A stretch of DNA of 64,000 bases, taken from Combretum micranthum. Its lineage: Eukaryota > Streptophyta > Magnoliopsida > Myrtales > Combretaceae. Below the pieces are notes generated by a model, which saw only the letters and a list, made by a program, of their open reading frames with translations, had not been told where the DNA came from and searched no databases. Positions 33,801-47,115 of this stretch are shown here, piece by piece. How positions within the stretch are numbered: position 1 is the stretch's first letter; every line of letters begins with the position of its first letter. The stretch is taken from contig JAMXBD010001203.1 in NCBI GenBank assembly GCA_024138025.1, positions 248,001 through 312,000 on the forward strand, read 5' to 3'. The position numbers and the translations under genes are program-made.

Positions 33801-36432
33801 AAAATAGAATATACATGTAGTCATATTCCCAAAGCAATTTATCTGAAGTAATGATACCGGCAAGTCCCTAGAAGATAGGTTGCCTTTTCCAAGATGACTT
33901 AGTTCCCACCCCTTGGGACAGGGCCCACAGTCACATGAAGCCTTCCATGATCACAACCCGTCTGACCCATTGCATAGTAGTGATGGCCTTCGATAATACA
34001 ATCATGCAATGCGTACTCAAAAAATTTTTTCGTAGTGAGCCAGTATTTATTAAGTCCATTTATTTAGTGACCAAGCAAATGTTAGACATTCACAAATAAT
34101 CAAGTATAACCAATAGTTAATGTTCAAGTAGAGTATGGTATAACCACGAGCACAATCTTCCCAATCCCACATAAGAATCATTTATTCACATTAATTAACA
34201 AGGTGATTATATGCTAATCTTATATGCACATATAGATATAAAATTCACATGAATATACTTGTTGGCCCATGTCACTTTTGAATTGTAGTAATCAACAGGC
34301 AAGTCGGTATCAAAGTCAAGGTCAACTGAATACAGTAAGGAAGTATAAATAAGGCACAAGGATCAACTAAAATAACTAATCCTGTGATCTATACTACGGT
34401 AGTTCATTTATTTTGTTATTTTGATATTGAAACTTCAATCGCCTTGAGTTAGTTCATTTTAAATCCACTTTCTTTGTATAAAAAGTAAATTCAATACAAT
34501 TTTTCGATTACTTTTCAAATATGATGTTATTTTTATGAAAAGAGACAAGTAAGATGAGGAAATAGCTAAGGACAGTTCGTGATTTTTTGCGGTTCTCGGA
34601 CAAGTCCTAATGAAAATTTGTTATCACGATATCCATGTCATTTCTAATCCAATTTTGACATGTAATAGTTGATTTCATGGTTCTCTTCGATTACTTTCTA
34701 ATAATAGTGTTGTTTTTGAAAAAAGAAATGTGTAAGATGCTCAAATTTGTAGAACATGTTTGCAATTTTGGAGTAACGAATGGCAACTTTAATTAGAATT
34801 TGTTTTTGTGAAATCTAACTTATTTCTAGTCCATTTTCAATGAATGGGTAGTCATTTTTATAGAATTTTTCAAGTACAATCCATTGATGATGTTGTTTTC
34901 ACTAAAAGAACTCTCTAAAATGGTAAAGTGCTATGGGTCAGATTACTAAATTTGCTTGTTCCTTAACAAATTTTAGATATCTTTACTTTCTAACCAAAGT
35001 AAGTGTATAATGCTTATTTAAGATAGTTATTCTATATCTCAAGCATGGCTATGGGTATCCATTGTATACATTTTATGCAATAATCAAATTAAATTTATTC
35101 ACTACCAAGCCCATGTGAAACTCTAAGTTTATTTTGTTGTATTATGTGTTGTGTATGACCTATTTTATCTAGGTGGGTGAAGCCAAAATAAAATAAAGAT
35201 AAATGATAGGAAAAAGTAGTAGCAAGCATGAAAGGAACAGAGGGATTAAATAGGTAAAGCAAAAATCAACAAAGTGTGTGTTGTCGGTATGTTTGGGCAG
35301 TTGTTGTTGTTTGCACTTGGTCAATGAAGAGGGAAAGCATAAGAAAGTAAAAGAGAAAGAAAGGGCAGAGCATGAGGTAAAGCAAGAACGAGATCAATTA
35401 TAACCTAAAAAGAAAATTAAAAGGAACAATTTAAAATGATAATATAAATATATATATAGGTAGCAGCAAGTGTGTTGTTGTGGTTACACGAGGTGTTGTG
35501 TGAGTGTGTTGTGTAGCAACAAGTGATGCCCGGAGGTGTGTGATAAGCACTCAAGCTTTGTCATGGGTGCTTGGAGATATTGTATGTTGTGTATGAGGTG
35601 TGTGTTCTAGAAGTGATGTGAGTGATAATGTGGAGCGAGCAGTGAGCACTCAACAATGATCATGGTGAGCCTGTATGTGAGTCATGGGGCATTTAATAGC
35701 AATGATAAGGAAGCAATTGATGTTGCTATTGGTTCGTGTAATAGTGAGTTCCTTGTGTGAGTTGTGTGTGATCGTGTGCTCATGTTAGTGTCGATGTGAG
35801 TGTGGCTGGTGTGTGTGTTATCTTGTGAGCTACTGTAAAGCAGCTATGGTTGGACAAAGTAGCAACAAGCAAGAGAAAAAGAAAAGAAACTAGAATAGAA
35901 ATAGAGAAAGAGTGGACAGGGGAAAGATAAAGAGGATAAAGAAAGAGAATATATTAGAGAAGCTTACTTATTGTTTCAAGTTGATGCTTGAGACAGTGGA
36001 AGTAAATGAAACAACAACAACTGTAGTAGTAGTGGGTAAATTATGGGGTGTGTTGTTTGTGTTGTGTTCGTCTTTAGTATGGGTTAGTGGTCGTCGATAA
36101 AAAAAAAAACAACAATTCATTCATCAATCTCTTCAAATCTACAAACCCAATAATGGGCATTGCTTGATTGCATTCAAAATGTGGAAATCACCTCTAAGTG
36201 TTGCTAGAGCAATAGAGTTTTAGTGCCCTTTAATTGAATTTTACATACTGAAATTCAAAGAAAATAAGGAAATGTTGTAATATTATATTCTCCTACTGCT
36301 ATTGTTCGATTAAGTCCTCTCGCTTTACATCCAGTTTTTCTTTTATATCGGTTCTCTTTCTTTTCTTCTCTCTACTCACATCCTAACAATGGGCCTAGTA
36401 AAAGGAATATTCAAGGCCTATGATTTATATCC

Positions 36433-37650
36433 TGCCATGCCTCGAGGGTACCCTGATAGTAGTAAACAAGCCACACTTGAATACTATCACTAGATTACCT
36501 TCATAGTGCGACATGTTTTTCAAACAACAGGATCTGTTAGTTGCTTCGCTAAGAAAGATGAATACATGTAAGACATAAATTAGTAAATAACTGTCATCAC
36601 AAGTAACATGTATCATAAAGATATTACAAACCATATAATTCTTCCGAAAATCTTCAAATTCATAACAAATAATCCATAAACTAACTAATCTATACTAGGA
36701 ATAATAAAACAACTTATCCCGATTTGACCCATGAACATCCAGCTCCTAACTCTTACCATGGTCATACTCCTTGATGTAACTAGCCACGGTTGTAGAGTAA
36801 ACCTGAAATGTCTTTAGGAGTGTGAGCAAAACCACGGGTTCAGTGAATAACCAGACATATTACACATCAAACAAGTTTATTAACAAATCATATGTAATGC
36901 AATCAATCAAACATATGCTCAAATACAAACTTGGATGATCTAAAATCAAACAGGAAAAAGATCTATGCCCTTTTTTTAGGATTGAAGAACAATTACTTTA
37001 TGACCTATCTGCTTAGGAGAGACTAAGTTTATAGGAAAATCAACGATTTCTCGTTTTAGATTTATCACTTTTAGCTTAAAGATGCTTTAACTGACCATTT
37101 CCTGTATCAATCCTTAGAAACTCTCTAAGTATTAATCATTTCAAAGTGATACTATGCCCGTCATTCTTCATTGCCACTTAGTTCCTATAGAATTGACAAA
37201 ACAAAGAAAAACTTAGAAGAATTAACACTTTAGAAAAACTAAGCATTAACAAAGAACCGAAATATTAAATGTAGCAGGCTGTCACCCTTTTGTATATGCA
37301 ATAATGCAGTTCATGTGTGCATGATTGTTTTAATTACAAGCCAATAAATTTTAATCAAACTTAGAGTGTCCAAATATTACATACACGGCTTATAACATGG
37401 TTATCACAGTCATCAAGCAATCACCATTATCACTTTCGTTATCATCGATTAGAAATCATCCAATCAGATCACAACACATCTCAACTATAACACCACAATG
37501 GTCATGTTATTATCTTTGCATTACATATTCAACTAATTACAAGCACAAAAAGTATAATATGACTGAGTTACTCACCTGCTCATTTTGGTTAGTCGTAATA
37601 GTCAAAGAGGAAGTCTACACAAATATCAAGATCACCTATTGAGATGAATA
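36433..37650 (-). mobile_element. Third member of the long LTR family (partial)
   Basis: TGCCATGCCTCGAGGGTACCCTGAT corresponds to the CACGCCCCGAGGGTAACCTAAT end at 32498. Later matches include CAAGTTTATTAACAAATCATATGTAATGCAA (about 36873) and a TGAGTTACTCACCTGCTC block near 37563, comparable to 24258. It has the same orientation as the copies at 23.2 and 32.5 kb. The extent to the right is unclear. Confidence 0.42.
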
Positions 37651-40600
37651 AAAATATTCATCAATAAGACATAAATTATATAACTAAACTCTTATGAGTG
37701 TCTAAGTGTCCTATATTGGTATTTGGTTTTGTTTTTATTATTATTTTGGTCCTTTAATGCTCTTATAATAACAATTATTATTTAATATTTATGTTTATTT
37801 TGCTTTTCTTGATCTTGTTGGATATTTGTATATTTTTTAGGGTAGTTGTAGAATTTATATTTAGTATTTTGATACTTCATTATTATCGTTATCACTACCT
37901 TTATATTGTTCTTTAGTTAACCCATTATGGTAATTAGTATTTATTTCCTATTATTTAGTTTCGTAGTGTTTCTCTTGATCTATTTCATATAATTATTTTG
38001 TCATTTTTAGATATCATATTATTCATAAATTTAGCTTATTTAGATTTTCATTCTTATATATTTATCTATATAAAGCAAATATTTAACAATTATAGTTGTT
38101 AATAACAATAATATTTTCCTATAGTTTTTATGGCTTAATACTTCTCAAATATTAAATCTACTATTATTATTTTAAATATTTTGTATTTACTTAGTAAAAA
38201 TCTGTTTTTGCTTATACATATAATATATGTTTATTATTATTATATATATAATTTGTTTGTGTAAAACAAACTTTACGCAAGAAAATTATGCGTGTTTGCA
38301 TCAGCATACGCTGCCTGTATGCCGCCAGCTTTTCAATGTACGCCGACTTCTACACTGCCAGTGTAGAATTCAAATTTATCGGAGTTCGTTCATTTTACGT
38401 AAAAATAAAATTTACGTAGCTTCTATTTCAGTGCAAGCCGTCTCAACACTGCCGGCCTAACCGTGTACGCCGCTGGCGTTGAGCATATATACTGTCGGCG
38501 TAAGGGCAGTGTTGACACTATTCATCATCGTCTCCGATTTTCTTCAATTCGAAACTTAATTTTCCTTCAACATATATGTATTATACTTATATCAAAGCTT
38601 CTCCTAAGTGTTTCTCTACATTCTACATGTATCATACATGATATATCAGTATATATTACTATAAATCATCATTCAACCTAGTTTCTAACTTCTATAAAGA
38701 TGATATCATATATAGGGTTAGGGTTGAGTGTTACCTTGTTTGAGTAGGTTTGGAGGTGCTAACCTCTCCCTAAATTCATGATACAAACCTAAGTTAATAG
38801 AAACATAGCTTAAACTAGTGTTTTTTATATAAACTAACTTAATACAATTTTCCTTATCTTATTTGTCTTCCTCCTAAGCTTGTTAATGGTTGTTTTGGTA
38901 TATGTTTTAGGTGAGTTCTGATTGCTTTTGAGTGAGTGTTGTGGATTGTCTTTGAGCTTGTTTTTGTGCATATTAGGGTTGGTTTTGTGTACTTTAATGT
39001 CTTTGTTGGATATGGTTTATATGGTTTGTTTGTTACTGAGTAATTGTATGTATATATATTAAGGAAGGAGCTGCATCTTATGAGTAAAATGAGTAATTGG
39101 TCCATTGAATTTCAGCTTGTTTGAATGCATTTCATCATGCATTAAATGAGTTATTGATTTAGATTATTGCTATTGGTTTGTTCTTTACTTTCTTGACCTT
39201 TTGTGTTGCTTGATTAACTTATTTTCGGCTGGAGAAAATTGAGGTGATTCCAGCCACATATTGAGCACAATTTGCACCGAATTGTGCAAATATAAATATA
39301 ATAACATTTAATTAATTGACTAAATTAGTTTTAGGATAGTTTATTAAGTTAAACTAGTATAAATATGACAATTATTTGAGAATTTTATCTTTAAAAATTT
39401 TATTTAAAGTTCTACAAATTTTTTAGATTGTTATTGAGTTTAACTTTGGGTTTAAAGTTTACGCGATTAATTATTTTTAGGGTTTTACCTCACTCGATTG
39501 GGGTTTTCTAAGCTCAATAGGCCAATTTTCATTTCAGTTTCCAATAACTTAAGAATTTATGAACTAGAATAATAGTGTGATCCAATTATTTATTTGGAGT
39601 TTATATTATGAGTTATGGATCTGTTTTTATTTTCATTGTGTATTTAAAATCTTAACGGTTCATCCATAAATTATCGTTTTCTACAATAAGCTTAATTGTT
39701 AATTCACTTGCTAATACACTTAAAGTCCTATTTAAATTATTTCTATACTTTGAACTTTTGATACTGATTATGAAAATCTATTTTTCCTATCTGTTATTAT
39801 TTATAGTACTTGGTTTTAAGGTTTGAAATTATATATAGGCTCATTACTACTTGTGGTTTTATCCTAAAGCCTTGGTTGAGTCCTATATCAACTTTCTATT
39901 TTTATATTTTCATCTATTTCTATTTGTTTGAAAAATCTCGGGGTTTACACATCCAACATATGTCTATAAAATCTTGCATGTGCACCATTGTTTAGCGGCT
40001 AAGCCTTCCCTAAAATTAAGGATTCCCACATGAATTCTCTGTACCAACAAGATAACAACATGACGTGTCTTTTAAATCATATTAAACAGGAAAGTGGCCT
40101 CCTATTATAGTTAATAAAAATACTAGAGGCTCCATGTGCAACCTTAATGAGAAGATAATTACAGGTGGGTTTTTCCTTTCAACCAAATATAGGAATTTAC
40201 TCATTATAGCACCCTTTTTTACTATGTAACATGCTTCTACGTTTACCAAAAACTACTGTCATGTGGTTAAATTTGGTTTTGTCCTTCGTTGAACTCATGC
40301 AAGGTAAAATAACTACTGAATTCTTATTGCTGAGACAAAATTTTGAGTTCTAAAATAACCATCTACTCAGTTCATCTTCTCAAATCATGCTTCGATCAAG
40401 TCTTCAATTACTCAGCTTGGTTTGCTGTTACGAGAAGTTTAGTGGCTTGTTGGTATGGTTTGCTTGCAACTATTGTTGATAGAAGTGTGTTATTAGAGCT
40501 ATTGTTGCGGTTTTGTTAGAGTGCTCGGCTGCTGCTACTATAAGGGCTCTAGTCGGTTGCTTGCTTGCTATTTGTATGTGTTAGAGTAAGTGGTAGGTAC

Positions 40601-40815
40601 TCTTAGTGTCTGTGAAAGGAGTTGCTATTGTACTAGTCTCGATGTGGCTATGATAAAGGCATTTTGGTGTGCTCACTTATGAGTTGCTAGTTGTTGTGTT
40701 GTGGTTGTGCTGAGTGCTTGTTGTTCCTTGTGAACATCGAAGCTGTTTTCAAAATTTATAAAAATGATAAAATGCTAATATATTTTTTTCAACTTTGGTC
40801 ACAACTATCATTTAG
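37651..40815. other. No recognised gene
   Basis: Very AT-rich from 37680 to 38250 and from 38540 to 40400. The one anomaly is the GC-richer block at 38260-38520. GTGTTG- and TTGCTTG-rich sequence at 40440-40740 has the same flavour as 35460-35840 but does not align cleanly. Confidence 0.35.
38260..38520. repeat. GC-rich block with repeated CGCCGGC and ACACTGCC words
   Basis: Short related words recur in both orientations: ATGCCGCCAGC, TACGCCGACTTC, ACACTGCCAGTGTAG, ACACTGCCGGCC, TACGCCGCTGGCGT and TGTCGGCGTAAGGGCAGTGTTG. Some are self-complementary. The block sits alone in AT-rich DNA and contains many CpG sites. It may be the regulatory part of an LTR. Confidence 0.5.
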
Positions 40816-41500
40816 GCAAGTGCACCTACCAAAGCAGCATAGAAAATATTAGGTCATATTCCTTGGAGACCATTAGCATTTACTATACTCACTTTTAATC
40901 TATTATCTAGCCAAAAGAAATTCAGCAAAACATGGCAAACATAAATTTATAGACTAAGCAAAGGTTAATTATACTTTTATACTTGTTCTTAAGGAAAATT
41001 TTACAAGATAAGTTTTAAATGTAAGAAAGAACCTAGGATTTGTTTCAACAAGCACTTATCATAAGATTTATTAACAAACTTAACAAGTTCTTGCTAGGTA
41101 TACTTAGATTGTTGAATTCACTAGTATATGTTAATACCTCTCTTAAGTGTCAAGAAATTCTAAACCTAGGTTAGACCATCAGAATCTCTTCACAAGCTAT
41201 TAACAATCTAGATCCGCATTAAGATCAAGAATTTTTTTATTAAACACCCATTTTAATGAATTTAGAATCAAGTGACAAAAAGTTTCATACTCCTATCTTT
41301 AGGTAGTTATGAGCAGCTTTATTAGAACCTTAGATCTATTCAAAACAATGATTCTCAATCTATTTAATTGAAATCAGACCTTGATCTACATGATGCACAC
41401 ACATAAACCTACGAAAATAAGCTTAAGCTACCAAATATAAGTACCTAAACAATATTCAATTAAAAACATAATTGAAATCACATGAATCATGTCTTGGATT
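40816..41500 (-). repeat. Dispersed repeat related to 6860-7440
   Basis: The reverse complement ends GGTAGGTGCACTTGCC and reads through TAAAAGTGAGTATAGTAAATGC, GGATCTAGATTGTTAATAGC and similar blocks, in the same order as the 6.9-7.4 kb copy. Divergence is high. Confidence 0.42.
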
Positions 41501-42232
41501 TACAAACCCTAAGTTTAAGCAATTTAGATATAGTATAGGTGTTGACATTTAGTGCGAATTGTTAGTTCATTCATTAATTGTTTTATCCTATAGTAAATGA
41601 AAGAGGAAATAAAAATGATCAAGATAGTTTATGTTGGCACATATCCAATTCAAGATTTATACGCAGAAATTTTTATCCTACTCAATTGATGTATCAAATG
41701 TGATTTAGGTTCTAGTATTTCTAATTTAAAGTTTCAATTACCCTGATTTGAGTATAGAATGAAAATTTCAAATTATGATCAAGTTGACTAACGAATCGAC
41801 ATTCGAAATTTTTTAAAGGTTTACACCATGAAATAAATATAGTGACATTGTATAGAAACAATACTTAGATTTATGGAGATTTCTATAAGATTTCCTTTTA
41901 CACTTATAAATTAAGGTAACATTGATTGTTCATTACAAGAAAATAGAGTAACTTCGTAGCATGATTTATCCGCAATTGTTGCAATCGCTAATGCATGGTG
42001 ATAAAACTATTTTTAGAAATATTTGCTGCTGTATATTTTATTATAACGTAGCTTTTGTATATTGAAGACTTTGATAAAAATTTGCAATATATATATATAT
42101 ATATAATATCTTGTTATAAAGATAACTTGTATATCAAAGACATTGTTCAAAATATGCAATATAAAAAATCACTGCAAAATTTACTTTACTATTATAAAGT
42201 TTGTCCATCATTTTTAGATTGGATCAATGTCA

Positions 42233-42772
42233 CAGATGGTACATAAACTTTGAAAAAAAAAAATGCAATTAGGTACTTAGACTTTGAAGAAATTAATCAA
42301 TTTAGACCTCACAAAACTTTTTGTGCATGTAAATAGTATCTATTTCAAAGTAAGTAATAAATTAATCAATTTTAAAGTTCATATACCAAATTGCATGTCT
42401 TGTCAAAGTTTAGATACTATTTATAGTATTATCCCTTTAAATTGTTTGTAAGTAGTGATGATTTAAAAGTATAGAGCAAATGTCACATAAGGTATTTGAA
42501 TTTCATCTATTTTTGAAGCTCACCACCTAAACTTTAAAAGTTTTAGTTTGATACTAAACTTTATCTAATTTTATAATTAGCTATATAAACTTTACTAAAT
42601 TTTTTACACTATAGCTACTTGAACCATTATTGTAATTAGTTACCTAATCTAAGTATTATAGTTGACCTTGAAAAGATTTTAGGTAAAAAAAATGATACTT
42701 TTAAATTTGAGGTAGTTAATTATACAAAAGACAATATTTATGTACCAAATGTAATATCGACCCTTAAAAGTA
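42233..42772. mobile_element. Two adjacent inverted-repeat elements (MITE-like)
   Basis: The first (about 42233-42435) opens GATGGTACATAAACTTTGA and closes CAAAGTTTAGATACTATT, with TTAATCAATTTAGAC and TAATTAATCAATTTTAAAG facing each other. The second (about 42462-42772) has CTAAACTTTAAAAG and GATACTAAACTTTATC on the left and ACCTTGAAAAGATTTTAGG with TTTAAATTTGAGG on the right. The GGTACCTAAACTTTG-like words recall the ends of the Mutator-like elements at 12.9 and 19.5 kb. Confidence 0.45.
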
Positions 42773-44774
42773 TTAGGCATATGAGGTTAAAAAAAGAAAA
42801 AAAAATTACAACAAATACTAATTAGAAATAAAAATGTTATTGCAAATGGATGATGGTGGCTCAAATAGGAGGATCGATACTGAACCCATTAGCAAACTAC
42901 AATGAATATTGCCGAGAAACACGGTGCACATGATAGTTGAAGCGCGCATGCACGCACACACAGGGGACTACATCTTTCAAGTCACATGGGAGAAAAACGT
43001 TAATTTTTTTTTTTTTTAGAGGTTGAATCGAATTAAATAAACCAATTTTCAGTTTGAACCAGCTTTTAATTTTATAAAAATCTTTATTTTAATATAATTA
43101 AGCCTTGCAATATTTGATAGGCCCTGATGGATCATGACTAAGGATGTGAATTAGTACGATTTTAAATTGAAAAACTCCAACTTGAGTTCTAAATTCAATG
43201 TTTGAGATTAAAAAAGAAAAAAAACTTTAGCTTGGTCAAACTTAGATTTAATTTTGAGTCCAATTTTAATTCAACACGAAAAGATGAAAGATGACCTCGA
43301 CTAAATTAACCTTATCGAAGTTTTTATTTAGAAAAAAAAAAATTGTTATCTTTTCTAATTGTATTTGCAATTTCCTTAATTTCTCACACAAAAGTTTGTG
43401 GTTTAATTTGAAACAAAGTTTGATTTGCTTTTTATATATGAGATGCGATGGAGATCCCTCATTGGAGTTTTATTATAATATGGTACACATATTAACTTTC
43501 ACGGATAAATGAGTCTTAGTTTAATAAATTCGGTCATATAGAAAAAGACCGCAGCTTGTGTTTGTGTTGTCTTTTTGTGAAAAAGCTAAATTAATTTTAT
43601 TGTTTAACAATCCTTCTCAAGTTAAATTACTACTTTTTTCAACTTCTATGTTGAAATTTCATATGCTCTGCTAAACAGTATACATACATGCATTTATCCA
43701 TATTTCAATGAATGACGTATAATATTAATATTAAATGAATGTAGCTAGACAAATTAGAATGTCTAACTAAACCACGTCAACTTTTGAACTTTTCAATGAA
43801 TGACGCATATTAATATTGAAATGTATTTTTAAGCAAAAAGCCAAATTATTTCAGGGAGGAAGGCGTAGAAAAACCATTAAAAGTATAAGAATGTAAAAAG
43901 GATCAATGAATTGCCCAACAAGAAATCAAAGCAGTTGCTTTCAAGTTCTCATCTTTCTTTTCTTCCTACTTTTTGAATGGGATTTTATGGTCGTGCGTCA
44001 TCATCATAAGTTTTGAATTACAATTTCACCAATTAAAAGTTCAAATTTATGAAATCTAATATAGTTTAAAATTTTAATAATAATTTTTCCTCATGATGTG
44101 AAACTTTTGATCGAACCTATTAGATACACATCATTGCTTGTAGCTTAAACGAGAGGACAACAATTTGAATGTTGACCTCTCGTTTTGATACAACTTACAC
44201 AAAACAACCTTAAAAACTAATTTATAGGGAACCTTACACTTAAAATCACTAAGCAAAATTTCTATGGAAATGTGAAGCCTTTATACCTCTCATTGATAGA
44301 TACTTATGGTAATTAGAATAAATGCGATTTTTCACAACGAAGCTTGCTTAACAGCCAATATAGATGGGATAAATCGATTACTAAGTAAACTAGCTCTGAT
44401 AAACGTCAAGCTTAAATTCTATAACCGTCCAACATAAGAGTTAAAGTTGATCGTCAATTTAGATTAAGTGTAGTAGTTTGGTTCTCCACGTAAGATGATC
44501 TTCAACCATGAACCATCCACATCTTCATTGACTTTTATAATAATTTGACGGTAGTGTCATGTGAAATGATAAAATTGTGACCAAGGGCTCCTAATTCCTT
44601 AAGAATACATTCTTTAGTTTACCATAATTTTGTAGGGTTTTGAACAATTGGAAATTACTGAGCAATACTTTGTGGATCATTTCAATCTACAAGATCTTAT
44701 TAAAAGAAAAAAAAAAAAAAAAAGGTTTTTGATGTTCCAAAATTCCTCTTTGAGGAAAATAAAAAAAAGGCATT
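42773..44774. other. No recognised gene or element
   Basis: AT-rich. CTTTTCAATGAATGACG occurs near 43790, and a shorter match TTTCAATGAATGACG near 43703, a minor direct repeat. No coding frame is supported. Confidence 0.35.
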
Positions 44775-44782
44775 GATATAGT

Positions 44783-45513
44783 TAGGGGTGTTCATGGATC
44801 ATGGTTCGGTTGACCCGTCCGTGGCCCTATTTTTTTAATCCTAACCGTAATAATCGGATTTTCAATATCCTGATCTTAAACCGATCCATTATAAATGGTT
44901 AACCGCCTTAACGGTTAATCGTTTTTTTAGGTTAATTTTTTCGGTTTTCGGTTTTTATCTGTTTAACATAATGTTTGTGCAAATTTTGCAGTTAACCATA
45001 TTTTTCAATATGTCCGTAAAAAAAATTAGAGCATTTTTTTTTGTATAATTATATTAAAAACTATAAATTAAGAATGTAAGACATGTAAAATAGTTATTAA
45101 TATATATCGGTGCCATTAAGATAATCATCATAATAGCCTTTTACTCATGTGTTCTTATCAACCTTGATCAATTGAGCTCAATACAAAATCTCAATCAAAC
45201 ACCACCATTCCAATTTTCAAACATATATCCATTTGTTTCTTCTTATTTGAATCATTCATTTAACATAATTCATATTGATAACACTAAAAAAATAATTATA
45301 TGGGTATATTATAAATTATATATATATATTTATAATTACAGATTGGTTAACCAAATCTATCGGTTTCTAGAATCTAAAAACCAAAAACCGAAAAAATAAA
45401 AAATACTAATCCTAAACGGAAACCGATGGATCGGTTAATCGTTTTTTTCTTTTGGATTGGTTTTTCAGTTTCGATTCGGTTATCCTAAACATTTCGTTTT
45501 TTTAACACCCCTG
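44783..45513. mobile_element. hAT non-autonomous element with perfect 8-bp duplication
   Basis: GATATAGT flanks the element exactly (44775-44782 and 45514-45521). The ends TAGGGGTGTT and (reversed) CAGGGGTGTT form the inverted repeat, matching 9 of 10 bases. Subterminal regions carry many CGGTTAATC, GGTTTTTCGG and GGATCGG words in both orientations. The 731-bp element has an AT-rich core and no transposase. A 45172-45399 frame inside is chance. Confidence 0.93.
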
Positions 45514-45639
45514 GATATAGTTTAAGATCTTAAAAAATTAATAATCACATACAATATCTACGCACACCAGATATGGGCATAATTCATACGTATTCTGCGC
45601 TTTGAATCATCCACCACGTTGAATGTAAGAAAGCTTAGC

Positions 45640-46450
45640 TCAATTAGGTTATTACAAATTGCCCATGAAATTAATGGATCAGTGAGCTAGGATCTGGTCG
45701 GCTAGGCCCATGAACACACCAGGTCCATAGATGGATCTAAACATCTCACAAGCTAAGTCCAAGGATCTACGGGGACCTATCCTAGTGGGTCACCAACATT
45801 GACACACCATTGTTTGACTTGTTGGTTAGTTAGTCTGACCCATGCAGAATCACATTGGTTAAAAAAAAGAAAAAAAGAAAGAAAGAAAATATAAAACAAT
45901 GCATGAATTATTTATTATAAAAATAAGAAATGAAAACAATTATAAAATATGAATTAATTATAAAAGCAAAGAAAAAAGAAAACATTTAATGTCTAAACTA
46001 TTTTGCATGTGAATAAGAATATTTTATTATCTATTCACAACATTTAATGCATTAAAAATAAAATTATAAAAACATGTATGATTGCTTTATATAAAGTTTC
46101 ACCAAGAGAATAATTCTATTTTCAAATAATGTGGGACTTCTTTTTCTTTTCTATCCTTTTTTAAAGTATTACTGCAATCTTAGATTGCTGATATTTTAAC
46201 TCAAATTGAATTCTTTTTTGTATAAATAAATGAATATTTTTAATGATATTATGTGAAACTAGGCTAACGACTATAATTTTCTTAGGCCAATTTAAGTTAT
46301 AAGTTTTAATATTAATTTTAAAAAAGTCCTTATTTTTCTAATTTATTTGTTAAAAAGAAATTGGCTAGTTTGGACCCGACCTGGCTCGATGGTAGGTCCA
46401 TAGGTAAAGACTCGTCTTATCCTTAATAGGGTGGTTATGGGTTCGGCTTT
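45640..46450. mobile_element. Diverged relative of the GGTTC-rich hAT-like element
   Basis: A core of AACATTTAATG, AATAATGTGGGACTTC and a long A-rich tract runs parallel to the cores at 15650-15920 and 18180-18450. The ends differ: GGCTAGGCCCATGAAC, GGTCCATAGATGGATC and others on the left, GGACCCGACCTGGC and GGTAGGTCCATAGG on the right. No clear terminal repeat or duplication is visible. Confidence 0.4.
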
Positions 46451-46906
46451 TCAAGGAAGACTTGTGAAATATCTAGTTGGATCTATTAACACTATTTATC
46501 AAGGAAAAATATTTAAAATCATTGTAAATTGTAATATAATATCCACTTCACTCTAACTGCAATTTTGGAAAGAAGGTTGACAATGAAGCAAGTAAGTCAG
46601 TCTCTTTGATTTCACATACTCATAAAATCTAACTTCTTGTCCTATTCTACAAACTGTACCTTAAAAGTGGATCTTCTCCATTGACCTCCTCATAATTTCT
46701 TTTAATTCATCTTTTGTAAATATTGTTATATATAACTAATGGTTTAAATTATAAGGTAAAAGATGATGATAATGTCACAAGGTATTTCATGAATATAGAT
46801 AATTTCAACTATTGATATATGAATTAAAAGGAATTAGGAGAAAAAAATTTAAGAGAACTTAAATCTTATGTCATAGTCACGTATTCTTTCACACTTACGT
46901 ATGGCT

Positions 46907-46925
46907 GGGGGGGGGGGGGGGGGGG
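46907..46925. repeat. Run of 19 G
   Basis: A homopolymer of 19 guanines in an otherwise AT-rich region. It may be a replication or assembly artefact in length. Confidence 0.95.
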
Positions 46926-46984
46926 AAGACTATGTGTAATGCTTGAGTTCATATGATTCGTTATATGAAAGTACATGAAATCTA

Positions 46985-47115
46985 ATTGAAAACTAATTTA
47001 AACATTAATACCTTAAATGAACTTTACAAAACGTTGATACGTTATATGATTCACTTAATGAAACATTGATTTCTCCTTTTAACTATCCAAAACATTAATA
47101 CATTTTTGTATAATT
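46985..47115. mobile_element. Foldback family, right-arm fragment (copy G)
   Basis: Modules AAACATTAATACCTTAAATGAAC, AAAACGTTGATACG, GATTCACTTAATGAAACATTG and TCTCCTTTTAACTATCC are those of the right arm. No left arm or terminus is present. Confidence 0.6.

Larger units (their letters stand above)
32496..36100 (-). mobile_element. Second member of the long LTR family, with nested MITEs
   Basis: TGTCACGCCCCGAGGGTAACC marks the left end, matching TGTCACGCCC at 23195. Further matches in order are CAAGTAAGTTATATTACACAAACATATG near 33010 (compare 23670), a diverged block near 33840-34080, and a GA-rich stretch near 35880-35960 (compare 25990-26130). Two foldback MITEs and a GT microsatellite lie inside. 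The right end is not defined. An unusual GTGTTG-rich stretch (35460-35840) has no counterpart in the first copy. Confidence 0.5.

Noticed and set aside
35912..36100. 62-codon frame in a GTGTTG-rich region
   Set aside because: Low-complexity sequence in an LTR-like context with no motif or homologous copy.
38227..38681. Two adjacent plus-strand frames over the GC-rich block
   Set aside because: They follow the repeated CGCCGGC words and continue into AT-rich sequence with no protein-like pattern.
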